Assembly (NCBI GenBank): GCA_036346265.1
Contig: CM070684.1
Location: 2,232,001-2,296,000 of the forward strand
Length of the DNA: 64,000 nucleotides
Source of the DNA: Melocanna baccifera
Lineage: Eukaryota > Streptophyta > Magnoliopsida > Poales > Poaceae
Direction of reading: 5' to 3'
Made by a program: the position numbers and the translations under genes. Positions 46,277 to 58,382 of the stretch are shown here, piece after piece (the stretch's first letter is position 1; each line of letters begins with the position of its first letter). The notes beneath the pieces were generated by a model. The model did not search any database. It was not told where the DNA came from and saw only the letters and a list, made by a program, of their open reading frames with translations.

Positions 46277-47820
46277 ATGTGATGTATGTTCTTCTTTGCT
46301 TGGAGATATGGAGAAGCTAAGGACCTCTCATGATAGTTTGACTTGAGCTTGATTTGCTTAAGGTGAAGAATGATAGTGCGCTTGCTGAACTAGAGATGAG
46401 TAGGGTTGCTTCTATTTCCTCTAATATTGGACTACTTCTTGCACCTCATGTGAGGATAAGGATAATGCTTTTAGAGGTCTTTACACTATGCTTATTGATC
46501 TGCTGAAACTTGTGAAAATTGCAATAACTTAAAAATGAACTTAAAAGAGCAGATCATAAAATTGCTGAATTGCATGCTTCTTTGATTGAGTCAAGCGCTT
46601 CATGTTTAAATTGTCCTAAATTAAGCTGCTGAACTTGAATTTGTCTCAAAGCAGTTTCAAGAAATGGTTGACCACAACAAGAAAATGGCTAAATATGCTT
46701 CTAAGGACCTGTTAGCTCACCTTGCAAAAATTGTGATAAACTAAAATCGACTTGATTATTTTGGAAGAAAAATCGTGAAGCTAACTAAGGATCTACTAGA
46801 GAAGTCACAATCATGTTGTAATGTGTGTCTTTGGTGTTGGGAGAAGCCCAAGGGTAAGGTAGAGGCGCCTAGCGGCGTGAGCCAACTTTGCTAGTAGTAG
46901 GATTGTCCCATCAGTCGGTGTGCGTGCACAAGCCATTCTTTCCTCTCTTGTTGGTTCTTCTTCGCCTCCTTACCCTCTGTTGTTCCTTCTTCTCCTGCTC
47001 TTCTTGCACCTCTCTCTTTCGGAGTGTCAGTATCTTATGAACACTCTCGAGAGATTTGTAGGAGGTAAGAAAAACTCAATCTTATTCTAGACCAATCTAA
47101 GATTTGCAGTTTAATCGGGGTCTAGGATATGATTTCTATGAGGACATGAGGAAGCATCCACTGCCGTGCTCGGACCCATAGCACCAGTGTGATCGAGGCG
47201 AGCCGGGGCGATAAAGTCAAATTTAAGTCTGCGGGCTTTGTCAAGGGATTTCGGCGGCAAGGTGATTCCACCGCAACCGGCTTCTCACGGGGTGAAGTTT
47301 CATTGCACCTTCTGTCGGAAGGATGGACATATGATCGACCGATGCTTGGCGTGCGAGTTGCGCGAGAGAGACCGTGTTGCAGCTCTTAGGCGTATTCGGG
47401 GTCAGCCCTAGACCACGAGTGCACCTAGGACCAGCCACGAGGTCTAAGGTTGCTCTTGTTGATGCTTTTGGGCAGCATCGAGGACTTGGTTTTCTGGTTC
47501 TTCGATTTTCGTCCTCGATTTGCCGGGTCATGATATCCGCCGTCGAGGTAGATCTCGTTTCCATCGAGATAGCTACCGCGGCGAGATCAGCGTGTTGTTG
47601 GTACTCGACTCGCTCTCCGTGCGATCGGACTCGACCAACGCCCGGTCTGCTCTTAGACCTTACGCCTTGAGTAACGAGGGGGCGTAGGGTAGATAGAGTC
47701 GATCGTGCTTGACTACTTCATCGCTCGGCGTGTTATTGATATTGGTGCGAAATCATTGTTGATTTACCCCAATCACGAGACTTTACTCTGTTTGACTCGG
47801 GTTCGCCAGGCGAGGAAGGA
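46277..47820 (+). pseudogene. Gag C-terminal and gag-protease linker remnants
   Basis: Only short frames with many stops are seen. Coding-like words recur (GEVSLHLLSEGWTYDRP at about 47300) without a recognised domain. The position between gag and protease and the codon-like pattern suggest the Lys/Ser-rich linker of SIRE gag, with heavy decay or sequence error. Confidence 0.5.
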
Positions 47821-48900
47821 AAGGTTTGGCTCGTAGACTCGGGTGTTCACGACACATGACCGGAGATTCGTTCGTTTTTCTTCCCTTGCTCGTGCTCCGG
47901 TGATGAGGCGATCACCTTGGAGATGCTTCTTACAGGCGTGTCATCGCCAAAGTGCGATCTTGCATTAATGAGTCTTTTGTTTTAAAAGATGTTGCCTTGG
48001 TTAGTAAGCTGCAATATAATTTGCTTTCCGTTTCTCGACTTACGATGGCGACTTTGAGGTGAGCTTTAAGAAAAATAATTGCAAAATTCTTGATTCTTGG
48101 GTGATGCGGTTTGCGGGATTTCGTTTTGGGAGGATCTTTCGTGCTGATTTTTACGAGTCTTACGGTGATCCTCTCAAGTGTTTAGTTGCTTACGATTCCG
48201 CGACCTCTCTTTACGGCATAGGAGACTTGGTCATATTGGATTTGACCATTTGACCGAGTTAGCGGCCACGATCTCATTCGTGGTGCGCGAAACTCAAGAT
48301 GGTCAAAGATCTTGTTTGCGCTCCTTGCCGGCGCGGCAAGATGGTTGCCGCTTCTCATCCTCGGTCACCGTCCACGATGACCGATGCACGAGACAATTTG
48401 CTCCACATGGACCAGATTGGACCAGCTAAGTGCGATCGGCGGGAGGAAGTGGTATGTTCTTGTTGTGGTCGATGATTTCTCGAGTACTCTTGGGTATTTT
48501 CTTAGCCTCGAAGGATGAGGCGTTTACACATTTTGAGTGCATTGATAAGCTTTCTGTTGAGCTCGGGTGCCTTACGAGCGATCCGCGATGACAATGGCAC
48601 GAGTTCAAAATTCCTACTTTGAGAGGTTTTGCGATGAGTCGGTGTAGAGCATCGGTTCTCTTCTCCATCGTCCCCGACAAAATGGCGTTATGGAGAGGAA
48701 GAACCGTACCTTAGTCGAGATGGCGGGGCGATGCTTAATGAGTATTCTACACCTAGGAAGTTTTGGGTGAGGCAATAGCCACGCGTGCCATGTTTCAAGC
48801 AGAGTTTTTACGAGGCACACTTGCATCGCACTTCTTTTGAGTTGAGATACGGGCGAAAGCCAGCGTATCTCATTTTAGTGTTTTTGGTTGCAAGTGTTTT
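47820..48900 (+). pseudogene. Copia protease and integrase, broken
   Basis: Around 47826 a frame reads a LVDSG box (catalytic Asp) followed out of frame by the usual HMTGD segment. The pre-integrase zinc region is fragmentary (48220-48330). The integrase core shows VLVVVDDFS near 48455 (first Asp) and NGVMERKNRTLVEMAG near 48670 (Glu of the DDE triad). The reading frame changes several times. Confidence 0.78.
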
Positions 48901-49399
48901 ATTAAAGTGGGAACCTAGATAAGTTGAGTCACGTTCTGTGATGGAATTTTTAGGTTACTCGACTTCTTCAGCGAACTTATAAGTGCAGGCTGCGAGTCTA
49001 GTAAAATGGTAGAGACACTGAGGTGACCTTCGATGAGGCGGTCAGGGGACTAGGCACGACATCTCGAGTTGATGAAGTAGTCAAGCCCATCTTTGTGGAT
49101 GATGAGGAGGATGAAGATGAGGTTGTCTACCCGATCCAGTTTCTCCTCCCTTGAGGTGCTGCTTCCACCACCGTACCTCAGGAGATCGGCCCATTCCTTC
49201 GCATCCTCGGAGCTAGTGGCTCTGTTCCTACCTCATCGGCTCATGAGGTAGAGGCCACTACTTCTCATCCAGGACCTCCCCATCATATCGAAAGCTCATC
49301 CTTGAGCGGATAATTGGAGATCTCTTTGGCGCGTTACACGCTCAAAGTGCAGCACGTCTCATACATCTCCACTCTGCTTTTGTTGCCTCTTTTGAGCCC

Positions 49400-50880
49400 A
49401 AGGATGTTTGTCATGCTCTTTCGATGAGTCTTGGGTCAATGCCATGCATGAGGAGTTAGAAAATTTCGAGAGAAACAAGGTGCAGTCGCTTGTCGAGCCC
49501 CGTGATCACAATATTATTGGGACTAAGTGGGTGTTCAAGAACAAGCAGTGAGGATGGAGTGGTTATTCGGAACAAGGCTAGGCGGTAGCTCGGGGTACTC
49601 CCGGGTTGAGGTCTAGATTTGAGAGACCTTTGCCCTGTGGCGGACTTGAAGCCATTAGAATCTGCTTGCCTTTGCGGCTTCTAAGGGTTTCAAGCTTTAC
49701 AGATGGGCGTCAAGAGTGCCTTTCTCAATGGCTTTATTGAGGAAGAGGTCTACGTCAAACTGACCTCTGGTTTGAAAACCCCAAATACCCAAACCATGTC
49801 TTCAAGCTTTCCAAAGCTTTGTATGGACTTAAGCGAGCCCCTAGAGCTTGGTATGAGAGGCTTAAGTCCTACTGTTGAGTCATGGTTTTGAGATGGGTAA
49901 AGTAGACAAGACCTTGTTCATTCGCGGCATGGCAGCGATCTTTGCTCGTCCAAATTTATGTGGATGACATCATCTTTAGCGGCTCCTCACATGCTCGTTT
50001 CTCGGTTTTCCGATGTCATGAGCTCGGAGTTTGAGATGAGCATGATGGGCGAGTTGAGTTTCTTTCTTGGCTTCGGATCAAGCGGACTCGGGAGGTACCT
50101 TCTTGCATCGGGGCAAGTACACTCGAGACCTCTGGCGCTTTGACATGAGTGATGGCAAGCGGTATCTACTCGATGGCGACAACGACTTCACTTGATCGGA
50201 TGAAGATGGCGAGCCCGTTGATCGAAGGAGTTGAAGCATGATCGGTTCCCTCTTGTACCTCACGCCTCGAGACCGGACATACACTTCTCGTGTATGCGTG
50301 TGCTCGATTCGAGCTTCTCCTCGCGTGTCTCACCGTCAAGCGGTGAAGCGCATCTTCGGTACCTTGAGCTACCATTGACTATGGTATCGGTACTCTTCAT
50401 CTTCTGTCTTTCCCTCGAGCCTACTCCGATCAGACTTTCTTTGGTGTAGGATGAGCAGGAAAAACACCAGCACTGCCAATTCATTGGCACTTCTCTTGTT
50501 TCTTGGTCATCTAGGAAGCGATCCGGTGTTGCCTGATCCACGCGAGGCGAATGCGTTCTTTGCCGCCGATTCTTTGCGGCGGATACTCTGGATGGCCGAC
50601 CTGCGGGACTTTGGGTTAGTTATCGCGATGTTCCACTCTTACGTGATAACACTTCTGCGATTAACATTGCCAAGAACCCAGTGCAGCACTCCCGGACCAA
50701 GCACATCGATATCCGTTATCATTTTCTTAGAGACCATGTGGAGAAGGGTGATATAGTGCTCCAGTTTGTTGAGAGTGACCACCAGTTAGCTGATATCTTT
50801 ACCAAGCCATTGGATAGCTCTAGATTTTTAGCTTTGCGGGGAGAGCTTGGGATGGTTTGTCCTTATGGACTGTTGTGAGG
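49400..50880 (+). pseudogene. Copia reverse transcriptase and RNase H, broken
   Basis: RT starts with EELENFERNKVQSLVEP near 49450 and GTKWVFKNK near 49520. It continues in 49703-49891 with MGVKSAFLNGFIEEEVYVKL (palm; the usual DVKSAFLNG has Gly for Asp) and the active-site box YVDDIIF near 49960. RNase H ends in 50681-50878 with HVEKGDIVLQFVESDHQLAD and IFTKPLDSSRFLALRGELGM, the conserved copia C-terminus. Breaks occur between each block. The polyprotein ends at the TGA near 50876. Confidence 0.85.
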
Positions 50881-52549
50881 GGGAGCTTTATGCTTTACTG
50901 CTTTTATTATATTGATTATGCTCTTACTCCTTTCTGTTGCATAGCATTCGGGGTGCATTGGGGTTAGTCCTTCTAGCATAGGTTAGAGTGGTGTTCTTGT
51001 CTAGTTGCTTAGACTTCTGCTCTTATCTTGTGATTCTAGGATGCTGCTTATTAGCTGTTTCTTATCTCACTAGATTGAGCTCACTCACGGCTTGTAGGTT
51101 CTAGCGAGGGTTGGGCCATCCTTGGGTAGGCAGAGTGCGTGTTTGCTCTCTAGTGTGTGTGCTAGGCAGTCGGTGATAGTCTTGGAGTCATATGGGGTAG
51201 GCGAGTGCTGTCTAAGCCATAGTATCCTCTACATCTTATCTATGCTTTAAGGACTACCCATTTGGATTTTCTTTGCCGACTTCTCGTTTTTATTGCTTTG
51301 GTTGGGGAGTTCATTTGGGAGCTTCTAGATATTAATTTTGACATAACTCAACTTGAACTAAAAGTGCATCTCATATTGAGGGAGCTGGACTTTCTTGCAT
51401 TTCGATGTTTGCATTGTAATATAACTACATGGAGCCTTGATTGTTATCCTTGTTGATTTATTTACAATGCATTATATCTTGCCATGATCGTGCTTAATTG
51501 CTAAATTTATCATGACTTTATATGTGTAGTCTAGTCGTTGCCATGATAACTTAATTAAAAAAAAGGTTTTACTTGAATTAATTCATGTCATGGTAGTTCT
51601 TGAGACTAGTCTATTTTTAGTTATCCTTTTATGATTCTGGCCATGTCAAATAGGTTGAGTTGAATCTTGAATCTTTGTTGAGCTTTAGATTGAGCTATGT
51701 TAGTTCTTTTATCATTAACTCCTTCGTCCAAGGACTAATTGCAACAAAAGCAAAATGATTTTTTTTGTGCGAAAAAACTAATCTCACCAATTCACTCTCA
51801 TGAGACGGCTTGCCATTGCACTAGGCATGAACTCAGGGGGAGTTTTGGTTGACCAAGATCATTTCCTTAAGCTTCTCGCTTGGAGTGATCGCATAAGGCT
51901 TGAGATCTAGCACATGGCTAAGAATTGTGAAAATGGTTGAAGCTTAGGAGGCGGTTGTGGATGGCTCCTAGTCGAACTTGCTTTGCTAAGATAAAGCCAA
52001 AAATAATTTTCAGAAATAGTCGATTGTGCTAAATTTGCTTATTCACAAAAGACCAAGTACTAAAAAAATGATGAACTTGTAGCACTCTAAAGCGGCTCAA
52101 TATTAGCTTCTTGATTTCACTTAGATTATTTGACATGGCTTGCATCATCTTTGGATACCTTTAGCTAGATTGTAATCATGTTTGATTCGACATGCTAAGA
52201 AATTGGATAAATTTTCAGATTATGACTTATTTGGTTTAGCTTTTCTATACATAAATCGTCATGATCTTGATAGCTTTCTTATGAATTATGGCTTGGTGTA
52301 ATACTTGCAGAATCATTATGGATAATCTTCATGACTCCAAATGCTTAAAATAAAGAACACACAAGTCATTCCATTCTCTCATGCATTTTGATGATTTTAT
52401 TGCCAAAAGGGGAGAAGTTTTGGAGAAAAATTTTTCTCTTTTGTCGATATAGTCTTAGTTACCTTGATTTTCTTTTAGACCATATTTGACTCTCAAACTC
52501 AACTTTATATATGCTTTTGGAGTTTGTCAATATACTCATCAAGGGAGAT
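50881..52549 (+). other. Long non-coding 3' part of the copia element
   Basis: About 1.67 kb lies between the end of RNase H and the 3' LTR, where some SIRE elements carry an envelope-like ORF. Here no open frame above about 65 codons is visible. The sequence has the words ATTGCCAAAAGGGGAGAAG near 52400, and AAGGGAGAT (52541-52549) acts as the polypurine tract next to the LTR. An earlier GAGGGGGAG run occurs at 50877. Confidence 0.7.
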
Positions 52550-54465
52550 TGAGAGACCATGTGGTGGTAGCCTCGGTTGTGTGATGAGTAATTGACTCGT
52601 GTCCTAAAGTCGAGTTTGTTCGGGCATTATTTTAATTCTTGTGGCGTATATTTATTTACATCATGCAGTGCGGTGCTATGAAATATATTTTCTTGTCTGT
52701 GTGATTGCGGGACATCGAGTGGAGTCGTGGCGAGACACGGGTGACGGACTAGGCACGAGGCGGTCTTGAGGTCGAGCGGTCGGGATGTGTCGAAGGCGGC
52801 GAGGACTCGAAGTGGCTGCGGCGTCTTGCGGCAAGAGGCGAGAAGCTTCGGGAAGGTGCGGGAGGCGTTTTGGAAAATACGCAATGCTGCACTGTCGAGC
52901 GGATTTTATATGGAATGATCCATTAGTGGAGAGGTGTTGTAACCTAATGGGTATAATTGAGTGTAAACCCATTAGTGGAGAGGAGTTGTAACCTAATGGG
53001 TATAATTGAGTATAAACCCATTAGTGGAGAGTGGTGTGACCTAATGGGTAAAGTAGTCTACTAGACCCATTAGTGGAGGCTATAAATAGAGGTGCTCTCT
53101 AGGTGGAGAAGTGCACCTTGAGAGAGAGAGAAAGAAAAATGGGTATGAGTATTAGGGTGTCCTAATGCTTGTGCTTTTGGGAGAGAAATATTTTTGCAAG
53201 TTCTAGGGTTCTATTCTCTCCTTGTATGTGTTCTTGGATGAGACATGGAAGAGTGATGTAAAACACTTATGTGTTATATTAATCATTCATCGCTCTTCGT
53301 CTCAACATGAATATTCTTGTTTTATATCTCGCGCAATTTACTTGCTTTTGTTTTAATTCAATGTTCTTGTTCTAGTTGCTATTGTCAATATATATATTTA
53401 TGTATTTGCTTTGAGCAGGATTCATCTCAAAGCACTTTGGCTAGTTCATCCGAAAGCAAATTTTCTAGCTTCAATTTATTAATTTTCTTGTTGCTCGGTG
53501 ATGGGAGTTGACTTCAAGATCAAGTGATCAGTTCTTCCCAAGAGTTTCGACAAGAGAAGGTTATGCAATTTTGTTGTCTGTGAATTAAGTAGAGGAGCAA
53601 TGATATGAGTTGTTTCCTTGTTGTTCTTCTGTTCTTGCTAGTTAATCTTGTTCAAAGTTCTTGTGAGGAGAAGTATACTCTCTTTGATCACAATGTTTGC
53701 AGCAAGCGATGTCTGTTTGTGTTGGGGCTCTTTTGGTTGGTTAATCTCGGGTTGTTTTCAGTTTGTTTCTTTGCAAGGCTATTGATCCTTCCTCTGTTTG
53801 GCTGTACCAAGTTGTAGTTTCATTAGCGAAGGACTGCAGTCTATGCCTCTGTAATTAGCTTCTTTCGTGACAAGCAACATATATTTTTCTTCTATTCTCT
53901 CCTTGGGTCTAGCAGATTTGGGACAGCAACTCCAGTTTTTTTGCTGCTGTTCTTGGGTTTCGTGTTGCTACCCCAAGGTTCGGCCAGCAGCCACGCTGCG
54001 ATCTGCTTTGTTTGCATTCTTGTTTGCGCATCATTATTATTTACTTGCTGCTGCAGCAGAGTGTGCTCCCTTCCTGCTACATGTTTCGGCCAGCTGTATG
54101 TACTGCTAGACACTGCTGCACTTTTCGGCCAGGTGGTTGGTGTTCCCTTGATGCTTTTTGGCCAGGCTGTTCCACCTTGTTCCCTGCTCTGTTCGGCAAC
54201 AACTGTGATAGTTAAAGTCAGCTTTAAGGCAATTTGTTGTGTGCTGTTTGCTGCTCCTTCCAATCAAGTTTAGAGAGCATCTGGATCACTTGTTGTGACC
54301 TTTTATTTTTAGTCTTTATTCAGTCTGCAAGTTTCAGCAGGATACTTGTTTTTTTGGCTTTTAATTTTCTGTCTCTCATTTGCCTTCTGTTTTCTTGCCG
54401 AACTAATCTCCTAGTTATTTGTTTTTTTAGTCAGTTTATCTTCATCTCTTTTGATTTTCTAGTTG

Positions 54466-54534
<69 letters not shown>

Positions 54535-54859
54535 AGTTTTCCAAAGATTACAAAATCAGTTCTTGGTTAATAGCTTTTACAAAGATCAATGTGTTGCTGT
54601 CCTTTTAAAGTATATGTTGAAAAATTTTAGAGATAGCTAATCTGTTTTTTTTTGTAGCTTGTTGGTCTTGGTCTATCTTCTTTGTGATCATCTTTAGTAT
54701 TTGCTTAAAATCTGATTTGGTTTTACATTAAGCAAACTTTTTCTTCATAGTTTTCATAGCTATTGGAGAAGAAGTATGAATTTAGGCGGTTCTTTTAGAG
54801 TGAATACAGGTAATTTTAAAGGCACCATTCACCCCCTCTGTTGCCATTTCCGATCCTTG
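52550..54859 (+). repeat. 3' LTR of the SIRE-like copia element
   Basis: It matches 42610-44927 along its length. It ends GATCCTTG rather than GATCCTTCA, then GTTTT. The 49-bp repeats lie at 52920-53079, TATAAATA at 53081-53088 and (AT)n at 54470-54530. The two copies differ mostly at CAG/CTG sites. Confidence 0.92.
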
Positions 54860-55827
54860 GTTTTCTGAGTGCAAACCACATATACGGTATGGGACGGACT
54901 GGTGACTAATTTGGGAGGTTTCAACTTTAATCTTGCCATTGAGATGAACATGGTTGCTGATTTCCATGTGGCGCAGAAGGGTGTGATGCGAAACCTAGCG
55001 GGCGGATTAAGTTATGGCGAACTTTGTAAAGGCCTTCTTGTGATTTTCTTTAACGTGAGGATTATCACATCGTGTAGATGCAGATTGTGCAACCTCTGCG
55101 AGTGTAAAAACTATTCGAATAGCGCGTCCTCGGTCATGGACAATGCTCGGTGATTTCACCACGAAGGGTAGTTATTTACAGCGTGATTGGAAGTGGGCGG
55201 TGTTCCTTTGTTGGTTAGCTTATGGATGGGAGGTCCATAGCGGTTGGTTAACTTGTGGATGGGAGGTCGCAAGTGGTATGTCAATTCATTTGATTATTTA
55301 TTTATTTATTGTTTTACTTAAAGTTAGCCTTCAATCTACTATTTGTATTTCAAGCTGTCTTTTATGCAAATTAACCTTTCACCATCCCTTGGTAAGCCTT
55401 GCATACTATATTGCATTCATTTGTTACAACGACTTCTTTGAGTACCAATGTACTCATGGCTTTATGCCCAATGTTGCTCGATTGAGGAAGAGGAGCATGA
55501 CGGCGGAGGTTCGGAAGGAGAGTACTTGGCGACTTGGCGGTTTAAATTCGTTCTCCACTCGATAGCTTTGTGGGCTTGTCGATTAGCCACTACGCTTTAT
55601 TTTGGATTTCCACTGCTACTCTTGTTAAGCCTTCGGGCTAGTTTATTGTAAGCTTGACCATATGGTCGTACCTTTTGAGATTTATCGATATGTGAGCTTT
55701 TCCTTTATTTTATCGTGTATATGGTTGTGATGATATCTATGTTTAGCGTGTGCACTAGCATGATCCTAAGACTAGTGCGAGAATACACGAGAGAGACGGA
55801 TTTGCATATTCGGGTCTCGACAGGAGT

Positions 55828-55885
55828 GATCGTAGAAGAGCTTATAACAAAGGAGTGGTCATAGAAGAGCTTACGACTACACTGT
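55828..55885 (+). repeat. 29-bp minisatellite, right part
   Basis: TGATCGTAGAAGAGC and TGGTCATAGAAGAGCTTACG continue the array interrupted at 40651. The TSD GGAGT belongs to the repeat unit. Confidence 0.85.
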
Positions 55886-56052
55886 GAAATCTTTCCCTTA
55901 AACATAAGGGGTGTACTCAAGGAGTATAATAATGTAACGATATCATTTATAGATAAATAGTAATTTTAGGATTGTTATATCATCGTCATCTACCCCACTA
56001 ATTTCAAGTGAAAGTAAGTTATTTGAGAAAGAGAAGTCGAAGATGATAGAAG

Positions 56053-58382
56053 TGCGTAAGATCACGATTTTGAGAATTTTAAAACCTTGAATTTAAAAAT
56101 AAATTTTTGGAATTTTCTGGAATTAATAAAGCTTAAATTGAATTTTTAGAATCTAAAAGAATTTAATATGATTAAAATAAACTTTAACATAAGCTGGAAA
56201 TATTTTATTTGAGTTCTGGTGTCTCAAGGAATTTTGTGTTATTTTGGTGAATATTTGGGATTTTTACGCTATTTTCTAGAACCTTTTGATTTTATTTGAA
56301 TTTTACGGAGAAAGAAAAAAACAAAAATCTCCGCCATTTCCCATGCTTTGATTCCCTCCCCGCCGCGTCGGCCATCGGCACTCCCGCCGGCCCCGCGCGC
56401 GCGCGCGGCCTCTCGCCGCTCCACGGCGCTCGATTTCCGGCCCGCCACATCGCGGCACCTGCCCGCCCAACTCTCTCGCCGCCTCTCCACAACGCCGCCC
56501 GATCCACGCCGCGGCGCGTGTCGTCCATCGCGCTGCGCCGCATGCTCTACCTAACCCTAGCTGCGCCGATGCCTCTCGTGTCCGCACCCTTCCGTGGCCG
56601 TTCGATCTCGCGCGTTCCATCCCCGCCGTCCAAACCGCGTCCGTGTAGCGCCCGCGCTGATCCGATCAGGTTGCCTCGGTTCGCGCGATAAATTCGCCGC
56701 TCTTCCATCGATTCGCGTGCCTCGCCAACGCCGCCGCCACCGTCGCCTCCGCCCTCGCGGCTGTGTCGCCGCAGCCGTCGGATCCCGCCGCGCCGTCCCC
56801 GTCTCTCTCGGAGCCACCGTCGCCGCCCCAACCGCCGCCTTCCCGCCGGTGAGCTCCCCGCGCCGTCCCCATCACCGCGTCGCCACCTCGCCGCCTACAT
56901 CACCCGTGTCGCTGGACCCCGTACCCTGCTTCGCCCAGCCATGCGTCGGCCATCGGTCGACTCCCGCCTCCGCGCCGATCGATCTCGACCGTCCCTCGGA
57001 TCGATCATCGCCCGGATCGCGCGGCGTGTCGTGCCTCGGCCGTCCGTTTGCGCGCGCCGCGCGCCGAGAGCCATCCACGTCAGCCCTGATGCCACAGCAG
57101 CGCTACGTGGTGATGCCACGTCAGCCCACGTCAGACGAAACCGTTCCCCGGTGCCACGTGGCAGCCACGTCAGCATGCCACATCAGCATGCCACGTGTCA
57201 GCACCGGCTCTTACCACGTCAGCCCTAGCGCACTATTCCGTGCACCAGGTTCACCGTAGACCAGTTCTCTCGTGGACCGGGTTCACCGCACAGTGACTTT
57301 TCTGATTTTCTGTAATTTCATTTAGGATTTATTTTCTGAGATCCCGTTCTCCTCCGTCCTAGCTCCGATTGACCCCGTTCTTTTTTTCTAAATTCATCTA
57401 AAATCAAGCTCTAGCTTTTGGTTCTAGTTTCATGATTTTTGGGGTTCATTTGCTTATAATGTTATGTGTTTTTCTTATTTTGATCATTTTCTCTCTCGTT
57501 AGATTCCGATTCCGAAGGAGCAGGAGCTGCGCCTGAAGATCAAGATTACCTCACTAAGCATAACCAAGGCAAGTCGTGTCCTTTGATCTTGTTGAGTCCT
57601 GTTTGCAATCTATTATTTAATTATTTTATTTTAAATTACATTGCATCGCTATTTTATATAAACCTTTGTATTGGTAGTTATTGCCCGGGTGTCTACATCC
57701 CTTCCTTGATAACTTTGAACACCATGATACCCTTATCACCTTAGGTTGGGAAACAAACTAGTGATGTTATGCTAATTGTCACATGGGTTGGTACGATTAG
57801 TGTGCTTAGCCTCGTTTAATTTACGGTTGGGTTTATCATCACATGTAAATTATCAATTTGACTTAATGAGATATGGAACTTTGGTTGGTGCCACGTTTAT
57901 TAAAATTTGGTCCATGGTATTGGCGTGGTTATACAAAACTGGTTTTGCACTCGGGCGAGTGATCGTGCAGTAAAGGGGGAAGTGTTGGAGCACTTCGAGG
58001 GATGTGGTAGCCTCACCCGGGTAATGTTACGGACTTAACTTTGTGCGCCATTGATCTGAGTCTTACCGTGCAAACCACATGTCTAGTATGGGATGAACCT
58101 GGCTAATTAATTTGGGAAGTTTCAATTTCAATATCACCATCGTGATGAACATGGTTGCCGATTTCCATGAGGCGCAATGGGGGTGTGATGCGAAGCCCTA
58201 GCGGGTGGAATTGGGTTAGAACTTAACTTTGTAAAGGCCTTGTTGTGATTTCCTTAGCGTGAGGCTAATCATATCGTGTGGGTACAGTTGTGAAATCTCT
58301 GCAGAGTGTCAAACTGTTCGAATAGCCGCGTCCTCGGTCATAGACAATGCTCGGTGATTTCACACGTGGGTTAGCGTTGTCT
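56053..58382 (+). repeat. Degenerate LTR of the 40652-type family, first part
   Basis: It starts TGCGTAAGATCACGATTTTG, a decayed form of TGTAACATCCCGATTTTTGG, and follows the solo LTR block by block: an AT-rich head, a GC-rich middle (56330-57290), CTCTCTCGTTAGATTCCGAT, and CTCGGGCGAGTGATCGTGCA. An ACGT-motif array lies at 57075-57230. The sequence breaks off at about 58382 in GTTAGCGTTGTC. Chance frames in the GC-rich block (56296-57259) are not accepted as genes. Confidence 0.8.

Larger units (their letters stand above)
42610..54859 (+). mobile_element. Full-length SIRE-like copia element, frame-broken
   Basis: Two LTRs of about 2.3 kb (42610-44927 and 52550-54859) enclose a primer-binding site, gag, protease, integrase, RT and RNase H in copia order, and a long non-coding 3' part. 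The flanks are GTTTT on both sides (42605-42609 and 54860-54864). The gag start MATDKYSTKPPVFDGIDYPF, the large size and the long 3' stretch suggest the SIRE/Maximus lineage; this is inference. It is inserted in the solo LTR, so it is younger than it. Confidence 0.92.
40652..55822 (+). mobile_element. Solo LTR of the Tekay-like family, split by a copia element
   Basis: It starts TGTAACATCCCGATTTTTGG and ends CGGGTCTCGACA, and is flanked by identical GGAGT copies (40647-40651 and 55823-55827). After removing the copia insertion the LTR is about 2.9 kb, the size of the LTRs at 27650 and 36131, with which it shares blocks in inverse orientation. There is no primer-binding site, coding region or second LTR. 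It is therefore a solo LTR left by LTR-LTR recombination. Its left part ends at 42609 and the right part resumes at 54865. Confidence 0.9.
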
